Shown here: positions 7,218 to 15,587 of the stretch, one piece after another
Position numbering within the stretch: position 1 is the stretch's first letter
Layout: each line of letters starts with the position of its first letter
From: Clostridiales bacterium
GTDB taxonomy: Bacteria > Bacillota > Clostridia > Lachnospirales > Lachnospiraceae
Length of the DNA stretch: 64,000 nucleotides
Assembly (NCBI GenBank): GCA_018374355.1
Contig: JAHAFI010000010.1
Location: 1 to 64,000, forward strand
Reading direction: 5' to 3'
Made by a program: the position numbers and the translations under genes
Notes under the pieces: generated by a model
Database searches by the model: none
What the model was told of the DNA's origin: nothing
The model's input: the letters and a program-made list of their open reading frames with translations, nothing else

Positions 7218-8960
7218 ATGAAATTAAAAAACTTAATTGGCGACCGCTTTAAAGAAACTCCAGCGGATTGCGTAATTGACAGTCATGCATTTACCGTACG
7301 CGGCGGCTACATCAAATATGTATCCAACGGAATCTATTCCCTGTACCCACCGATGAAAAGAATCACGAAAAAAATCGAAAACATCATCCGTGAAGAGATG
7401 GATGCCATCGACGGTCAGGAAGTAATGTTCCCTGTAGTTCTTCCGGGAACTCTCTGGGAAGAATCCGGACGTTTCGAGAGCGTTGGAAAAGAACTTCTGC
7501 GTTTCAAAGACAGAAACAACAGCCAGATGGTTCTTGGAATGACTCACGAAGAAGCATCCGTACATCTGGTAAGAGAATATGGACAGACTTACGCAAGATA
7601 CCCATTCATGATCTACCAGATCCAGACAAAATACCGTGACGAAGCAAGACCAAGAGCAGGTCTGATCCGTGTAAAAGAATTTACCATGAAAGATGCCTAC
7701 TCTTTCCACACCTCTCAGGAAGATTTAGAGAAATACTACGACGTATGCTACAATGCCTACAACAGAATCTTCCAGCGCGCAGGCGTACCGGAAGTAATCG
7801 CAGTAAAATCCGATTCCGGTATGATGGGCGGAAGTGTTTCTCACGAATACATGCTGCTGGCAGATGCAGGTGAGGACTCTATCGTAATCTGTCCGGAATG
7901 CGGCTACCGCGCAAATATGGAAGCCGCTGAAAATACAGTGGAAAATGCCAACAATATCGCAATGGCTGATCTGGAAAAAGTATACACTCCGGATTGCAAA
8001 ACAATCGAAGCAGTTGCCGATTTCCTGTCTGTTCCGGTGGAAAATAGCTGTAAAGCCGTTGTATACCAGAAGAACGCCAACGATGAGTATGTCGTTGTAT
8101 TCCTGCGCGGTGATTATGAAGTAAATGAAACAAAGCTGACAAATTATCTGGGAGAAGGACTGCACCCGGCTGAAATCACAGCGGAAAGCGGTATCGTTGC
8201 CGGATTTATCGGCCCCAAAGGTCTTACTGACAATTGTACGGTTGTTTATGACGTTTCCTTAAAAGGAATTGATAACTTAGTGTGCGGTGCAAATGAAGAA
8301 AATTATCATTTGAAAGGACTGAACATTGCCCGCGACTGTGGTGAAGTAACCTATGTGGACGTATCCAAGATTCAGACCGGCGGTATCTGCCCATGCTGCG
8401 GCAAAAAGACTGTGCAGGTAAAACGTGGTATTGAAGTTGGAAATATCTTCCAGTTAGGTACAAAATATACAAAAGCTATGGACATGACCTATACCGATGC
8501 AGATGGAACCATAAAAAACCCAATTATGGGATGCTACGGAATCGGAGTGGGACGTCTGGCAGCTTCCGTATGTGAGGCGAGACATGACGCAAATGGTCCG
8601 ATCTGGCCAATCTCTATCGCTCCATGGCAGGTTCATCTGTGCTGTATGCGCGTGGACAATGAAGAATGTAAAGCAGCAGCAGATCATTTATATACAGAGC
8701 TGTTAAATCATGGCGTTGAAGTCATCTACGATGACCGTGATGTGCGTGCCGGTGCGATGTTTGCCGATGCAGACCTTTTGGGCGTTCCGGTTCGTGTAGT
8801 TGTCGGACCGAAAAATTTAAAGAATCATCAGATTGAATTGGTTACCCGCGATAAGAGTATTACAAAATTAGTGGATGTAGATGCGGCTGTTTCTGAGATT
8901 CAGGGCGTAATCGATACCCTTTTCGCAGAGATCAATGCAAAAGTAGATCCACAGAGGTAG
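7218..8960 (+). CDS. proS: Prolyl-tRNA synthetase, bacterial type
   Basis: Charges tRNA-Pro with proline in the cytoplasm. The 580-residue class II enzyme has motif 2 near KYRDEARPRAGLIRVKEFTMKD (about residues 137-158), an inserted editing (INS/YbaK-like) domain between about 230 and 390, motif 3 MGCYGIGVGRLAAS near 435, and the C-terminal anticodon-binding domain with YDDRDVRAGAMFADADL. Two CPxC pairs (CPECGY near 226 and CPCCGKK near 394) flank the insert. Start after AGAGAGG. Regulated by the T-box leader upstream. Confidence 0.96.
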   Translation: MKLKNLIGDRFKETPADCVIDSHAFTVRGGYIKYVSNGIYSLYPPMKRITKKIENIIREEMDAIDGQEVMFPVVLPGTLWEESGRFESVGKELLRFKDRNNSQMVLGMTHEEASVHLVREYGQTYARYPFMIYQIQTKYRDEARPRAGLIRVKEFTMKDAYSFHTSQEDLEKYYDVCYNAYNRIFQRAGVPEVIAVKSDSGMMGGSVSHEYMLLADAGEDSIVICPECGYRANMEAAENTVENANNIAMADLEKVYTPDCKTIEAVADFLSVPVENSCKAVVYQKNANDEYVVVFLRGDYEVNETKLTNYLGEGLHPAEITAESGIVAGFIGPKGLTDNCTVVYDVSLKGIDNLVCGANEENYHLKGLNIARDCGEVTYVDVSKIQTGGICPCCGKKTVQVKRGIEVGNIFQLGTKYTKAMDMTYTDADGTIKNPIMGCYGIGVGRLAASVCEARHDANGPIWPISIAPWQVHLCCMRVDNEECKAAADHLYTELLNHGVEVIYDDRDVRAGAMFADADLLGVPVRVVVGPKNLKNHQIELVTRDKSITKLVDVDAAVSEIQGVIDTLFAEINAKVDPQR

Positions 8961-8963
8961 GAT

Positions 8964-10289
8964 ATGAAAATAAAAATGCCGGCGGGCGTTCGTATGATTA
9001 TTGAGGTGTTGAACCAACACGGATATGAGGCATTTGCAGTGGGCGGCTGTGTCCGGGATTCGATTCTCGACAGAAAACCGGATGACTGGGATATTACCAC
9101 CTCCGCTACTCCTTATCAGGTGAAAGAGCTGTTTCAGCGAACCGTAGACACCGGGCTTCAGCACGGAACTGTGACGGTCATGGTGGGAAAAACGGGATTT
9201 GAAGTGACAACTTACCGGATCGACGGGGAATATGAGGATGGCCGTCACCCAAAAGAAGTAAAGTTCACCGCAAATCTGACAGAAGATCTGAAACGGCGGG
9301 ACTTTACCATCAATGCCATGGCCTACAGTCAGGAGACCGGATTGATTGATCGGTTCGGCGGTATGGATGACTTACAGAAGAAAGTGATTCGCTGTGTGGG
9401 TGACCCTTGGCAGAGATTTGGCGAGGATGCGCTGCGGATTTTGCGGGCGGTTCGGTTTGCGGCGCAGTTGGGATTTTCCATCGAGGAGGAGACCAGACGG
9501 GCCATCGTGGAATTGGCTCCGACGCTGGCAAAAATCAGTGCGGAGCGGATTCAGACCGAGACGGTCAAGCTGTTGGTTTCGGACAGGCCGCAGATGTGGC
9601 AGGTCCTGTATGAGACCGGAATTACAAAGATCATTATGCCGGAATTTGACCGGATGATGGAGACGCCTCAGAAGAATCCTCATCATGAGGGAAGTGTGGG
9701 GGAGCATACGCTCCGGGCGCTTCCAAAAGTGGAAGGGCAAAAGGTTCTGCGGCTCGCCATGCTGCTTCATGATATGGGAAAGGTGGAGACAAGAACCACA
9801 GATGAGCAGGGAATCGATCATTTTATCAATCATGGCCCGAGAGGAAAAGAGATTGCGGGAAAGATTCTCCGCCGGCTGAAATTCGATAATGATACGATTC
9901 AGCAGGTGACAAGACTGGTCTATTGGCATGATTACCGTCCGATGCCGGAGGAAAGAGCAGTGCGCCGTGCTGTGAATAAGGTGGGCGTGGAATTATTTCC
10001 TTTGTATCTGAAGGTACAGCGGGCGGATATTATGGCGCAGAGTGAGTATCTGCGGGAGGAAAAGCTGGAACGTCTGGAGCAGGTGAGCGCAATCTATCAG
10101 CAGATTCTGGAAAAGAACCAGTGCGTGACACTGAAAAGTCTGGCGGTGACAGGGGGAGACCTGATTGCAAACGGAATGAAGCCGGGGCCGGAGATGGGAA
10201 ATGTATTGCAGAAGCTTCTGGAGGCTGTGCTGGATCGGCCGGAACTGAATGAAAAGGAAAAACTTCTGGAGCTTTGGAAGAAGTTATAA
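8964..10289 (+). CDS. cca: CCA tRNA nucleotidyltransferase (class II, with HD domain)
   Basis: Adds or repairs the 3' CCA end of tRNAs. The head domain shows GGCVRDSILDRKPDDWDITT with the catalytic D41-W-D43, then RRDFTINAMAY and the RILRAVRFAAQLGF neck motif. The C-terminal half carries an HD domain (LLHDMGKVETR, then HGPRGKEIAGKIL), as in many Firmicute homologues; 441 residues fits that form. It begins three bases after proS, so both tRNA genes are probably co-transcribed. A hairpin terminator closes the unit. Confidence 0.94.
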   Translation: MKIKMPAGVRMIIEVLNQHGYEAFAVGGCVRDSILDRKPDDWDITTSATPYQVKELFQRTVDTGLQHGTVTVMVGKTGFEVTTYRIDGEYEDGRHPKEVKFTANLTEDLKRRDFTINAMAYSQETGLIDRFGGMDDLQKKVIRCVGDPWQRFGEDALRILRAVRFAAQLGFSIEEETRRAIVELAPTLAKISAERIQTETVKLLVSDRPQMWQVLYETGITKIIMPEFDRMMETPQKNPHHEGSVGEHTLRALPKVEGQKVLRLAMLLHDMGKVETRTTDEQGIDHFINHGPRGKEIAGKILRRLKFDNDTIQQVTRLVYWHDYRPMPEERAVRRAVNKVGVELFPLYLKVQRADIMAQSEYLREEKLERLEQVSAIYQQILEKNQCVTLKSLAVTGGDLIANGMKPGPEMGNVLQKLLEAVLDRPELNEKEKLLELWKKL

Positions 10290-10349
10290 GTAAAATACAA
10301 GCACATATCAATTCCCAAAGAATGGGAAAGATGTGTGCTTGTATTTTAC
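10290..10349. terminator. Bidirectional terminator between cca and the hyuA-like gene
   Basis: GTAAAATACAAGCACAT (10290-10306) pairs with ATGTGTGCTTGTATTTTAC (10331-10349). A-tract and T-tract on both sides allow it to stop transcripts from both converging genes. Confidence 0.85.
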
Positions 10350-10359
10350 TATTCAGCTT

Positions 10360-12363
10360 TTAAAATCCTGCGGAACCCGATGCATGAACTGTCACCGTGG
10401 TTCCGATGTAGATCACGCCGTCCCGGGCTTCCGCTTCGCTGACTTGGATTTGTGGTGTAAGGGTCAGATTTCCCCGGGCGCCCCGCCTTACCGCCTCTGA
10501 TTTTGCCATTTCGGAAACCTCCGAGAGGGCAAAATCCATGGCATCATCCATTTCCTCGAAAATTTTTCTGCCGGTATTTCCATAAACGGTATAACCGGAG
10601 GTTCCGTCGGCAGTGTTGTTTGGCTTGATTTCTATGGTGGAGGAGGCGCTGACGCTTCCAATGATTGCGCCCAGCGCATTTGCCACTTCATGGTTTTCCG
10701 GGATTACTGCACGGGTGCCCAGCATGCCGGCAACATCCTTCAGAAAAATTCCGATGGGCGCGCCCACACCGATCAGAGAGTATTCTGTCTGGAACATAGT
10801 GGAAAGAAGGGGATCAGTCTGTCCGCTTTTAAGCGCTTGGTAGGTTTCTAAGATAAACTGCTCCACCTCAGGGCTTACCCCGTTTTTCCCATAGGCGGGG
10901 TATTTATTTTCAAGGATGGCCTTTACAATGTTGAGATATAATTTTCGTTTTACCTCATCGTACACCAGATCACAGAATTCCTCCACAGAAACGCCGAGAT
11001 TGCAGGCGGCAAAGTTTGCGCCCAGCCGGGAAGCTTCGACGGAGTATTCAGTGAAATCCCCTTTGATATGCATGATGTCGGTAGGGGTCAGTCCGCAAAG
11101 CTGAATGACACCGTCCTTTAGCAGCCGTTCGGTGCGAAGGGTGTAGATATCCCTACCCACCGCGGCGGCAGCGTCGGAAATCAGCAGAGGTCCGTTCTTC
11201 AGGGCGCGGCAGAAGGCTTTTTCCTCCTTCGAGTACCGGGGGCTGTCATCGATTTCCTTGATCAGCAGGTAATGCTCATACAGAAAATGCGTATGCTTTC
11301 GAACCTTCAGGTTTTTCAGGTGCTCAATCAGGGAGGGATGTTCCTTTGCTGCGATGCAGAGGGGAATGACCCGGAAATCCTCCAGCACCAGTTTCTTTCC
11401 TTCATAGTGTACGGCGCTGTCACCGCCCAGCCCGAAGGTCTTTACATATAATCCGTTTACGAAGGTTTTCCATTTTCCGATGGAAACACCGTCTGTCACC
11501 ATCACCGGCATACCGTCTTTGATCAGAGCGATGTCGGTTGTGGTACCGCCCATATCTACAACAATACTGTTGGGGCTGTCAGTAAGCTGGGTACAGCCAA
11601 TGGCGCTTGCGGCAGGGCCGCAGAGCAGGGTTTCCACAGGCCGCAGAGTGGAAAATTCCTCCGACATCAGGCTTCCGTCGCTGCGGACGATCACAACAGC
11701 CGCCGGGTGGATATTGCGGACGGAAAGAGCTTTTTTTACGGCAGTTAAAAATTCAGTGATGACCGGGAAAAGTCCGGCGTTTAAGAGGGTGCTTGCCCCC
11801 CGCTGAAGACACCCCAGCTCGGAAAACAGCTCATGGCCGCAGACAACGGGAACGGAAAATTTCCTTTCAAAAATTTCTTTGGCTTTCTTTTCCACAACGG
11901 CGCCGTTTCGCATGGCGTTCATTTCGATGATTCCCACTCCATCCAGATTTTCAAAACGTTCATCCAACTGGCTTTCAAACAGCTCCCAGTCCGGTTCCCG
12001 CTCAATCTCGCCGGAAAATTTCGTATAGCTTTCCTGAATATAGATTTCTTCTGTGGGGGGCAGGCCGAATTGGCTGCCGTATGCATCGATGACCTTCTTT
12101 TCGCCGCCAAAGAAGATCAGCTTTGCCTGCCCGCTCTTATCCTCCACGCAGGCATTGGTGGCAAGAGTGGTGGAGAGAGAAATGATCTCTGCCTGCTGTA
12201 CCAGATCGGTGGGAAGCCCGTCGATGGCCCCTAAGATACCAATGGTCAGATCATTTTTCGTGGTCAGGGATTTGGCGCTGCCGAGAATGGCTTTATTTTC
12301 AAAGTTATAAATTACAGCATCCGTGTAAGTGCCTCCGGTGTCAATACCGATTCCAAGTTTCAT
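10360..12363 (-). CDS. HyuA-type hydantoinase/oxoprolinase-family ASKHA ATPase
   Basis: A 667-residue protein of the HyuA/5-oxoprolinase alpha family, which uses ATP to activate an amide or carbonyl. The N-terminus GIGIDTGGTYTDAVIY is the phosphate-1 loop of the acetate/sugar kinase-Hsp70-actin fold. VVDMGGTTTDIALI (about residue 270) is the second phosphate loop. There is no HyuB partner, which argues against an ordinary hydantoinase. It is the last gene of a minus-strand unit with a URO-D protein and a G3E GTPase. The start at 12363 is preferred over a GTG at 12375 because AGGTGA (12377-12372) is well spaced to it. Its true substrate is unknown; the operon suggests a job tied to corrinoid methyl transfer. 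Confidence 0.75.
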   Translation of the reverse strand: MKLGIGIDTGGTYTDAVIYNFENKAILGSAKSLTTKNDLTIGILGAIDGLPTDLVQQAEIISLSTTLATNACVEDKSGQAKLIFFGGEKKVIDAYGSQFGLPPTEEIYIQESYTKFSGEIEREPDWELFESQLDERFENLDGVGIIEMNAMRNGAVVEKKAKEIFERKFSVPVVCGHELFSELGCLQRGASTLLNAGLFPVITEFLTAVKKALSVRNIHPAAVVIVRSDGSLMSEEFSTLRPVETLLCGPAASAIGCTQLTDSPNSIVVDMGGTTTDIALIKDGMPVMVTDGVSIGKWKTFVNGLYVKTFGLGGDSAVHYEGKKLVLEDFRVIPLCIAAKEHPSLIEHLKNLKVRKHTHFLYEHYLLIKEIDDSPRYSKEEKAFCRALKNGPLLISDAAAAVGRDIYTLRTERLLKDGVIQLCGLTPTDIMHIKGDFTEYSVEASRLGANFAACNLGVSVEEFCDLVYDEVKRKLYLNIVKAILENKYPAYGKNGVSPEVEQFILETYQALKSGQTDPLLSTMFQTEYSLIGVGAPIGIFLKDVAGMLGTRAVIPENHEVANALGAIIGSVSASSTIEIKPNNTADGTSGYTVYGNTGRKIFEEMDDAMDFALSEVSEMAKSEAVRRGARGNLTLTPQIQVSEAEARDGVIYIGTTVTVHASGSAGF

Positions 12364-12371
12364 GTGAATTT

Positions 12372-13298
12372 TCACCTCGCAAGTAAATTGATTTGTTTTC
12401 GATTGATTTTGCTTCCGATAAGGTTGAGACCTTCCTCGGGGATATCGGCTGTTTCTTTTACGCTCCAGTCACGGGAGGTACAGTTTATTTCGTAGCAGCA
12501 TCCGTCAGCAAGCTTCAGATACCCTTTTACCCGGATGATCTCACCGCAGGTACCGTTCCAGATTTCCTTCAGGAAGCGGAGCATTTTTTCCTCTGTAGGA
12601 AAACGGGGAGAGATAGTGGTATTATAAAAAAGGGTGGAGTGATCCTGCTTCGGGAGGGAATTACGGTTTCGGTAATAGCCGCAGCTGCGGAAAGAAAGAA
12701 AATCTTCTTCGGTGAGTTTCTCCCAGTCGCAAAACAGCAGATAATCGGAAATATTCCGCTGGAAGTTTTGGTGGGAGGTGAGGATTTCCTGAAGCAGACG
12801 GACCGTTTCCTCCCGTTCAATCTGCTGAATCCCAACCTTGCTCACAATAATCTGTCCGGCGCCTGCCGCCTGAGAATACACGATTTTGGCGGCTTCAGAG
12901 TCCAGTTCTTTTAATTGCTCCGGGTCTGCAATCATCAAAATGCTCCCGACTTCACAAACCTCAGCGACGGAGGGGCTTTCCATAATTTCATAAAAATCTT
13001 CCAGCGTATAGATGCCGGAAGGTTCCACAAGAATCCGGTCATAGTGGTGGGAAAGATCGATCAGCAGATCGTGGAAATTTACCTTTAAGCCGCAGCAGAT
13101 ACAGCCTCCGGCCAATTGGGTCACTTCGATCTGTTCTCTTTCCAGAATAGCCATATCGATACCAGCTTTCCCGAATTCATTTTCAATGACGATGACATGC
13201 TCACCTTTTTTTGAGCATGCTTGAAGGTATTTTCTGATAAATGTGGTTTTACCGGCTCCCAAGAAGCCGGTAATCAGATCAATTTTTGTTTTATTCAT
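12372..13298 (-). CDS. G3E-family GTPase (CobW/UreG/P47K-like metallochaperone)
   Basis: Residues 1-130 show the family signature: Walker A GFLGAGKTT (near residue 10), the ENEFGKAGID segment, and GGCICCGL, the CxCC metal-binding motif, then LVEPSG. A CobW C-terminal domain follows in the 308-residue protein. These GTPases deliver metals (Zn, Co, Ni) or service cobalamin enzymes. The ATG at 13298 overlaps the URO-D stop codon, and its stop overlaps the hyuA-like ribosome binding site, so the three genes are tightly coupled. A role in loading or protecting metal or corrinoid in this methyl-transfer locus is an inference. Confidence 0.85.
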   Translation of the reverse strand: MNKTKIDLITGFLGAGKTTFIRKYLQACSKKGEHVIVIENEFGKAGIDMAILEREQIEVTQLAGGCICCGLKVNFHDLLIDLSHHYDRILVEPSGIYTLEDFYEIMESPSVAEVCEVGSILMIADPEQLKELDSEAAKIVYSQAAGAGQIIVSKVGIQQIEREETVRLLQEILTSHQNFQRNISDYLLFCDWEKLTEEDFLSFRSCGYYRNRNSLPKQDHSTLFYNTTISPRFPTEEKMLRFLKEIWNGTCGEIIRVKGYLKLADGCCYEINCTSRDWSVKETADIPEEGLNLIGSKINRKQINLLAR

Positions 13299-14331
13299 AT
13301 TTTCCATAGTCTTTTGCAATTGCGATCATTCTGCGGGCTCTGTCAAGGGAAGCATTTGCCGGGTATTCACATCCGGTAGCCAAAATAAATCCGCCGCCCT
13401 TAGCCATAGCGTCAATACAATCGGTACATTCCTTATCCCAGTTTTCATCGGTTCCGATAGCTGCGCTTGCAGGCGTTACACAACCGATGAGGGTGGTGAT
13501 ATCGCCGTATTTTTCTTTACACTCTTTGAAATCGGCACAGTCAGCCGGAGGGTATAAGAAGGAAATTGCGGTTGGCTGCATCCGCTGGATCTGGATATCA
13601 AAATAAATTTTCTGACCGCAGTTGTGAATCATAACAAGTCCGCCGTGGTCTCTCACAGTCTGGGCAAGCTCTTCTACCAGATCACCTTCCAGCTCATCCC
13701 ACATATCCTTGCTCATAATGGAACCGGAAGCGAACAGTGTGTCAAACATGATACCGTTTACCCCTGTTTCCAGCAGAGCACAGCAGTATTCTTTCAGGGT
13801 TTCGTTGACCTCTCTTGCAGCATCGTGAACGGCATCGGGATCGTCATAGAAATCCATGTACATTTCCTGCTGGCTGCGGAGCATGGATAAGGTTCCCAGA
13901 GGTCCGAATACAAATGCGATGACCGGGAATTCCCCTTTGGAAGCTTCCACCAGTTTCCGGCAGGTTTCAATATGCATCATCATACGTTTGGAGGTTCTGT
14001 AATCTACCTTTTTGATGTTGGGATAATCTTCGATATCCTGAATTACGCATTTGCTGTAATCCGGATGAGCCGCTTCATTTTCCGGGAAAATCAGTTCCTG
14101 ACCCCATGCGTCACATTCTACGGAGAGGTCGATCAGGGTAACGATACAGTCCAGCCCCAGATCTTCTCTGGCTTTCAGCAGGGATTCTGCACAGATATCC
14201 GCATTGGTGGACCATTCCTGATAAGTTGCATTGGTATATTTTCTGGATACGCCGCTGATAATCGGGTATACCGGCACGCGGTCTGCTTCCTCATGGTTTA
14301 AAGTTTTTACCACACGTTCCATTGAGTTCAT
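13291..14331 (-). CDS. URO-D family methyltransferase-like protein (A)
   Basis: A 346-residue member of the uroporphyrinogen decarboxylase superfamily. In corrinoid clusters such proteins (MtaA/MtbA types and relatives) move methyl groups between a corrinoid protein and a thiol or other acceptor rather than acting on haem. Visible hallmarks are the N-terminal ERVVKTLNHEEADRVPVYP, GPLGTLSMLRS in the middle, and HNCGQKIYFD near the end, the last supplying a His-Cys pair fitting for Zn-dependent methyl transfer. The start at 14331 follows AAGGAGGC. It is the first gene of a unit with the G3E GTPase and hyuA-like genes, driven by a promoter carrying the shared A-tract operator. Confidence 0.8.
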   Translation of the reverse strand: MNSMERVVKTLNHEEADRVPVYPIISGVSRKYTNATYQEWSTNADICAESLLKAREDLGLDCIVTLIDLSVECDAWGQELIFPENEAAHPDYSKCVIQDIEDYPNIKKVDYRTSKRMMMHIETCRKLVEASKGEFPVIAFVFGPLGTLSMLRSQQEMYMDFYDDPDAVHDAAREVNETLKEYCCALLETGVNGIMFDTLFASGSIMSKDMWDELEGDLVEELAQTVRDHGGLVMIHNCGQKIYFDIQIQRMQPTAISFLYPPADCADFKECKEKYGDITTLIGCVTPASAAIGTDENWDKECTDCIDAMAKGGGFILATGCEYPANASLDRARRMIAIAKDYGKYE

Positions 14332-14385
14332 GATAATTGCCTCCTTCATATTTTTCAAAAATTTTCTTCGTTCTTGTATGCCCCC

Positions 14386-14445
14386 ATTATAATCATATTG
14401 CCGCAGGGAAAATTGGATTTTTTTTACTTTTTTTACACTTTTTTT
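14386..14445 (-). promoter_or_regulatory. Promoter with shared bipartite A-tract operator (URO-D A unit)
   Basis: On the minus strand: AAAAAAAGT (14445-14437), 11 bases, AAAAAAAAT (14425-14417), 25 bases, -10 TATAAT (14391-14386). The same layout occurs at 15469-15528 and 16898-16957. The two A-tract boxes are about 20 bases apart, two helical turns, as expected for an AraC-family dimer or two-HTH monomer site ending near the -35 region. Confidence 0.7.
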
Positions 14446-14466
14446 GAAAGGGATAGGACGATACCA

Positions 14467-15438
14467 TTATTTTTCCGGATAAACTCCATATTTTTTCCAA
14501 ATTTTCCACATTCTCTCATAGCGTTCCAAATTTAATCCGGTATACGCGCAGTTGGAGGTGGAGAAAATATATCCTTTTCCATCGGCCATTCCCTCTTTGA
14601 GGGAACGCATAACGTCTGCATCACATTCCTCATCGGTACCGGTCTGAAGAAGTCCGCAGTTTACGTTGCCGACGAGAGCAATGTTATCGCCGACGATTTT
14701 ACGCGCTTCACGAAGATTTACACCGCCCTGCGGGTCGAGGGAATGAATGGCATCCGGTTTACAGTCGGCAATCTGTTTCAGGATCGGCATGACGTTTCCG
14801 TCTGTATGTTTCAGCACATAATATCCCATTTTGTGATATTCTTCGATGGTCTCCTTCAGATAAGGGACGATGAGTTCATCAAAACAATCTACACTGAAGA
14901 AGGGATTGGTATTAAAGCAGTAATCGGAACATAAACCGAAGCCATCCAGCAGATGTCCGTTTTTATGGAAGAATTCTGCGGTTTTCAGGTGTTCCTCCAC
15001 TCTTTTTTTGGAAAGGTCATTCAGAACTTCCGGTTCTTCATACATCTGTGCCGCAAAATCCATCATGGTATCGCCTGCCGGAATGGCCCATGTAGGATCG
15101 CCATGCATCATCAGGTAATATTCGTCTCCTGTTTTATCACGGATTGTTTCCAGCAGCCACTGCTGTGTTTCCAAAGTAGGAAATTCGCCGTTTGTATTTA
15201 CAAAAATCGCACTATGGTCATACTTTTCTGCCGTCTGAATATAAGTGTCTGCCATATAATCGATATGTAATTTCTGTTCGGACTTACTCATCTGATTCCA
15301 TTGGTTGAAACGGAACTGGGAGGGATGGGGACGTCCCAGCGCTTCCATTGTGAGGAAAAATACAAGCTCGAAATGAGGGACCTGACCTCCGGTTTCTTCG
15401 CACTTTAATGTTTTTATAAATCGCTCTCTATGTGTCAT
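14467..15438 (-). CDS. URO-D family methyltransferase-like protein (B)
   Basis: A 323-residue second URO-D family protein, clearly divergent from the neighbour at 13291. It begins MTHRERFIKTLKCEE, contains HFELVFFLTMEALG, and near the C-terminus VLKHTDGNVMPIL and HSLDPQGGVNLREARK, the typical barrel end of substrate-side or CoM-type methyltransferases. The start at 15438 follows AAGGAG. It is expressed from its own promoter with the shared operator, not simply read through from the regulator gene, which has its own terminator. The substrate (for example a methyl ether or methylamine) cannot be told from sequence. Confidence 0.78.
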   Translation of the reverse strand: MTHRERFIKTLKCEETGGQVPHFELVFFLTMEALGRPHPSQFRFNQWNQMSKSEQKLHIDYMADTYIQTAEKYDHSAIFVNTNGEFPTLETQQWLLETIRDKTGDEYYLMMHGDPTWAIPAGDTMMDFAAQMYEEPEVLNDLSKKRVEEHLKTAEFFHKNGHLLDGFGLCSDYCFNTNPFFSVDCFDELIVPYLKETIEEYHKMGYYVLKHTDGNVMPILKQIADCKPDAIHSLDPQGGVNLREARKIVGDNIALVGNVNCGLLQTGTDEECDADVMRSLKEGMADGKGYIFSTSNCAYTGLNLERYERMWKIWKKYGVYPEK

Positions 15439-15468
15439 ATTTCTGTTCTCCTTTATTTTCTGTATCTC

Positions 15469-15528
15469 ATTATAGATACATCTTCTTAGGGGAATTTGTA
15501 TTTTTTTTATGTTTTTCATACTTTTTTT
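15469..15528 (-). promoter_or_regulatory. Promoter with shared bipartite A-tract operator (URO-D B)
   Basis: Minus strand: AAAAAAAGT (15528-15520), 11 bases, AAAAAAAAT (15508-15500), 25 bases, -10 TATAAT (15474-15469). No good -35 hexamer is present, as expected for an activator-dependent promoter. Confidence 0.7.
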
Positions 15529-15550
15529 GAAAAACCAAGGATTTTCCGAT

Positions 15551-15587
15551 GAAAAAATACCGCCAGCAGGAGATCACTGGCGGTATT
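15551..15587 (-). terminator. Terminator of the PocR-AraC gene
   Basis: On the minus strand AATACCGCCAG and CTGGCGGTATT (15587-15577 and 15566-15556) form an 11-bp stem followed by TTTTTTC. It overlaps the regulator's stop codon and separates it from the URO-D B gene. Confidence 0.8.
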
